In this document: positions 38,041 through 38,324 of the stretch, piece by piece | Numbering within the stretch: position 1 is the first letter of the stretch | Layout: each line of letters begins with the position of its first letter | Source of the DNA: a virus | IMG/VR virus record: IMGVR_UViG_3300039191_000362 | Coordinates: 1-38,324 of that record | Length of the DNA stretch: 38,324 nt | Strand: one strand, 5' to 3' | The notes under the pieces: model-generated | What the model saw: the letters and a program-made list of their open reading frames with translations, nothing else | Told to the model about the DNA's origin: nothing | Database searches by the model: none | Made by a program: the position numbers and the translations under genes

Positions 38041-38324
38041 TTGATCCTAATATTATAATCTTTTAAATAGGTGTAAATATAAGTTTCCAGGTTGTTTACG
38101 GCTGCTTTAAAATCTACTCGTGGTATTTCTTTAAATAGCACGGATTCTTCGTCCTTTTTGATTTCATCATTTATGGCATAAAGCATCTGGACGATAAGTT
38201 CTTTAAGTGGTTTTTCTTTGCTCATCTCAGCCATTTGACCTCTTTCTATAAAATCATCACAGAGTTTTTCGTATGGTGCAATAAGTTCTTGGACTGCTGG
38301 TTCATTTTGTAGCAGCGGCTGCTC
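38037..38324 (-). CDS. Unknown host protein, C-terminal part
   Basis: The minus frame is open from the window edge to the TAA/TAG-type stop at 38037, 95 residues: EQPLLQNEPAVQELIAPYEK near the start of the fragment and SVLFKEIPRVDFKAAVNNLE towards the end. An ATG at 38234 is internal rather than the start, because the coding pattern continues upstream. Charged and helical; family not recognised. Confidence 0.5.
   Translation of the reverse strand, partial: EQPLLQNEPAVQELIAPYEKLCDDFIERGQMAEMSKEKPLKELIVQMLYAINDEIKKDEESVLFKEIPRVDFKAAVNNLETYIYTYLKDYNIRIN

Noticed and set aside
1-38324. CRISPR arrays, rRNA genes, complete tRNAs, insertion sequences
   Set aside because: No regularly spaced repeats, no rRNA-like sequence, no complete tRNA and no transposase other than the MuA-like one were seen.

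Overview
The window is a nearly complete Mu-like transposable prophage of about 35.4 kb (roughly 374 to 35803) in the chromosome of an AT-rich member of the Flavobacteriia (Bacteroidetes). The taxonomic call rests on three things. The genome is A+T rich. One clear promoter has the Bacteroidetes form (TTTG, about 21 bases, TAnnTTTG). Several proteins match my memory of Bacteroidetes Mu-like phages. I cannot name the species.

Host DNA flanks the element. On the left is the start of a secreted-protein gene (1-174, minus). On the right are a TrmH/SpoU-type RNA methyltransferase (35896-36378, minus), an NtrY-like sensor histidine kinase (36586-38040, plus) and the 3' part of an unknown gene (38037-38324, minus). 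An 18-bp sequence is present twice near the left end (380-397, 402-419) and twice inverted near the right end (35780-35797, 35677-35694). The spacing, two adjacent copies at one end and two copies about 100 bp apart at the repressor end, mirrors Mu attR and attL. The prophage therefore lies reversed relative to the usual Mu map.

Early region (minus, 34431 down to 22960). A LexA/CI-type repressor (34514, plus) faces a small Ner-like HTH gene, with repeated operators between and inside them. Leftward come MuA-like DDE transposase, MuB-like ATPase, a second P-loop ATPase, a DUF3164-like protein, a GemA-like protein and many small, tightly coupled genes (TAATG, ATGA and ATGAGTAA overlaps), several shorter than 60 codons. 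An antirepressor-like gene at 23677-24411 has two in-frame TAG codons. Directly upstream is a structured, terminator-ended RNA containing a perfect 14-nt complement to the antirepressor start. This arrangement recalls the c4 RNA of phages P1/P7. A tRNA-like element without a normal anticodon arm lies at 28689-28754.

Late region. Divergent transcription starts around 16828-16994. To the right (plus) are terminase small and large subunits, gp36-like protein, a portal/MuF fusion, gpG-like and gp37-like proteins. To the left (minus) are protease/scaffold, capsid, a lysis pair (M15 endolysin and a candidate unimolecular spanin), sheath, tube, tail chaperone with a likely -1 frameshift, tape measure, baseplate and adhesion proteins. 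The last gene, in the position of Mu mom, encodes a thymidylate-synthase-fold protein. The Asn that selects uracil is replaced by Asp, as in dCMP hydroxymethylases, so DNA base modification is a plausible role.

A palindrome, CTTTCGCGAAAG with flanking G/C, occurs five times in the prophage, four of them inside genes.
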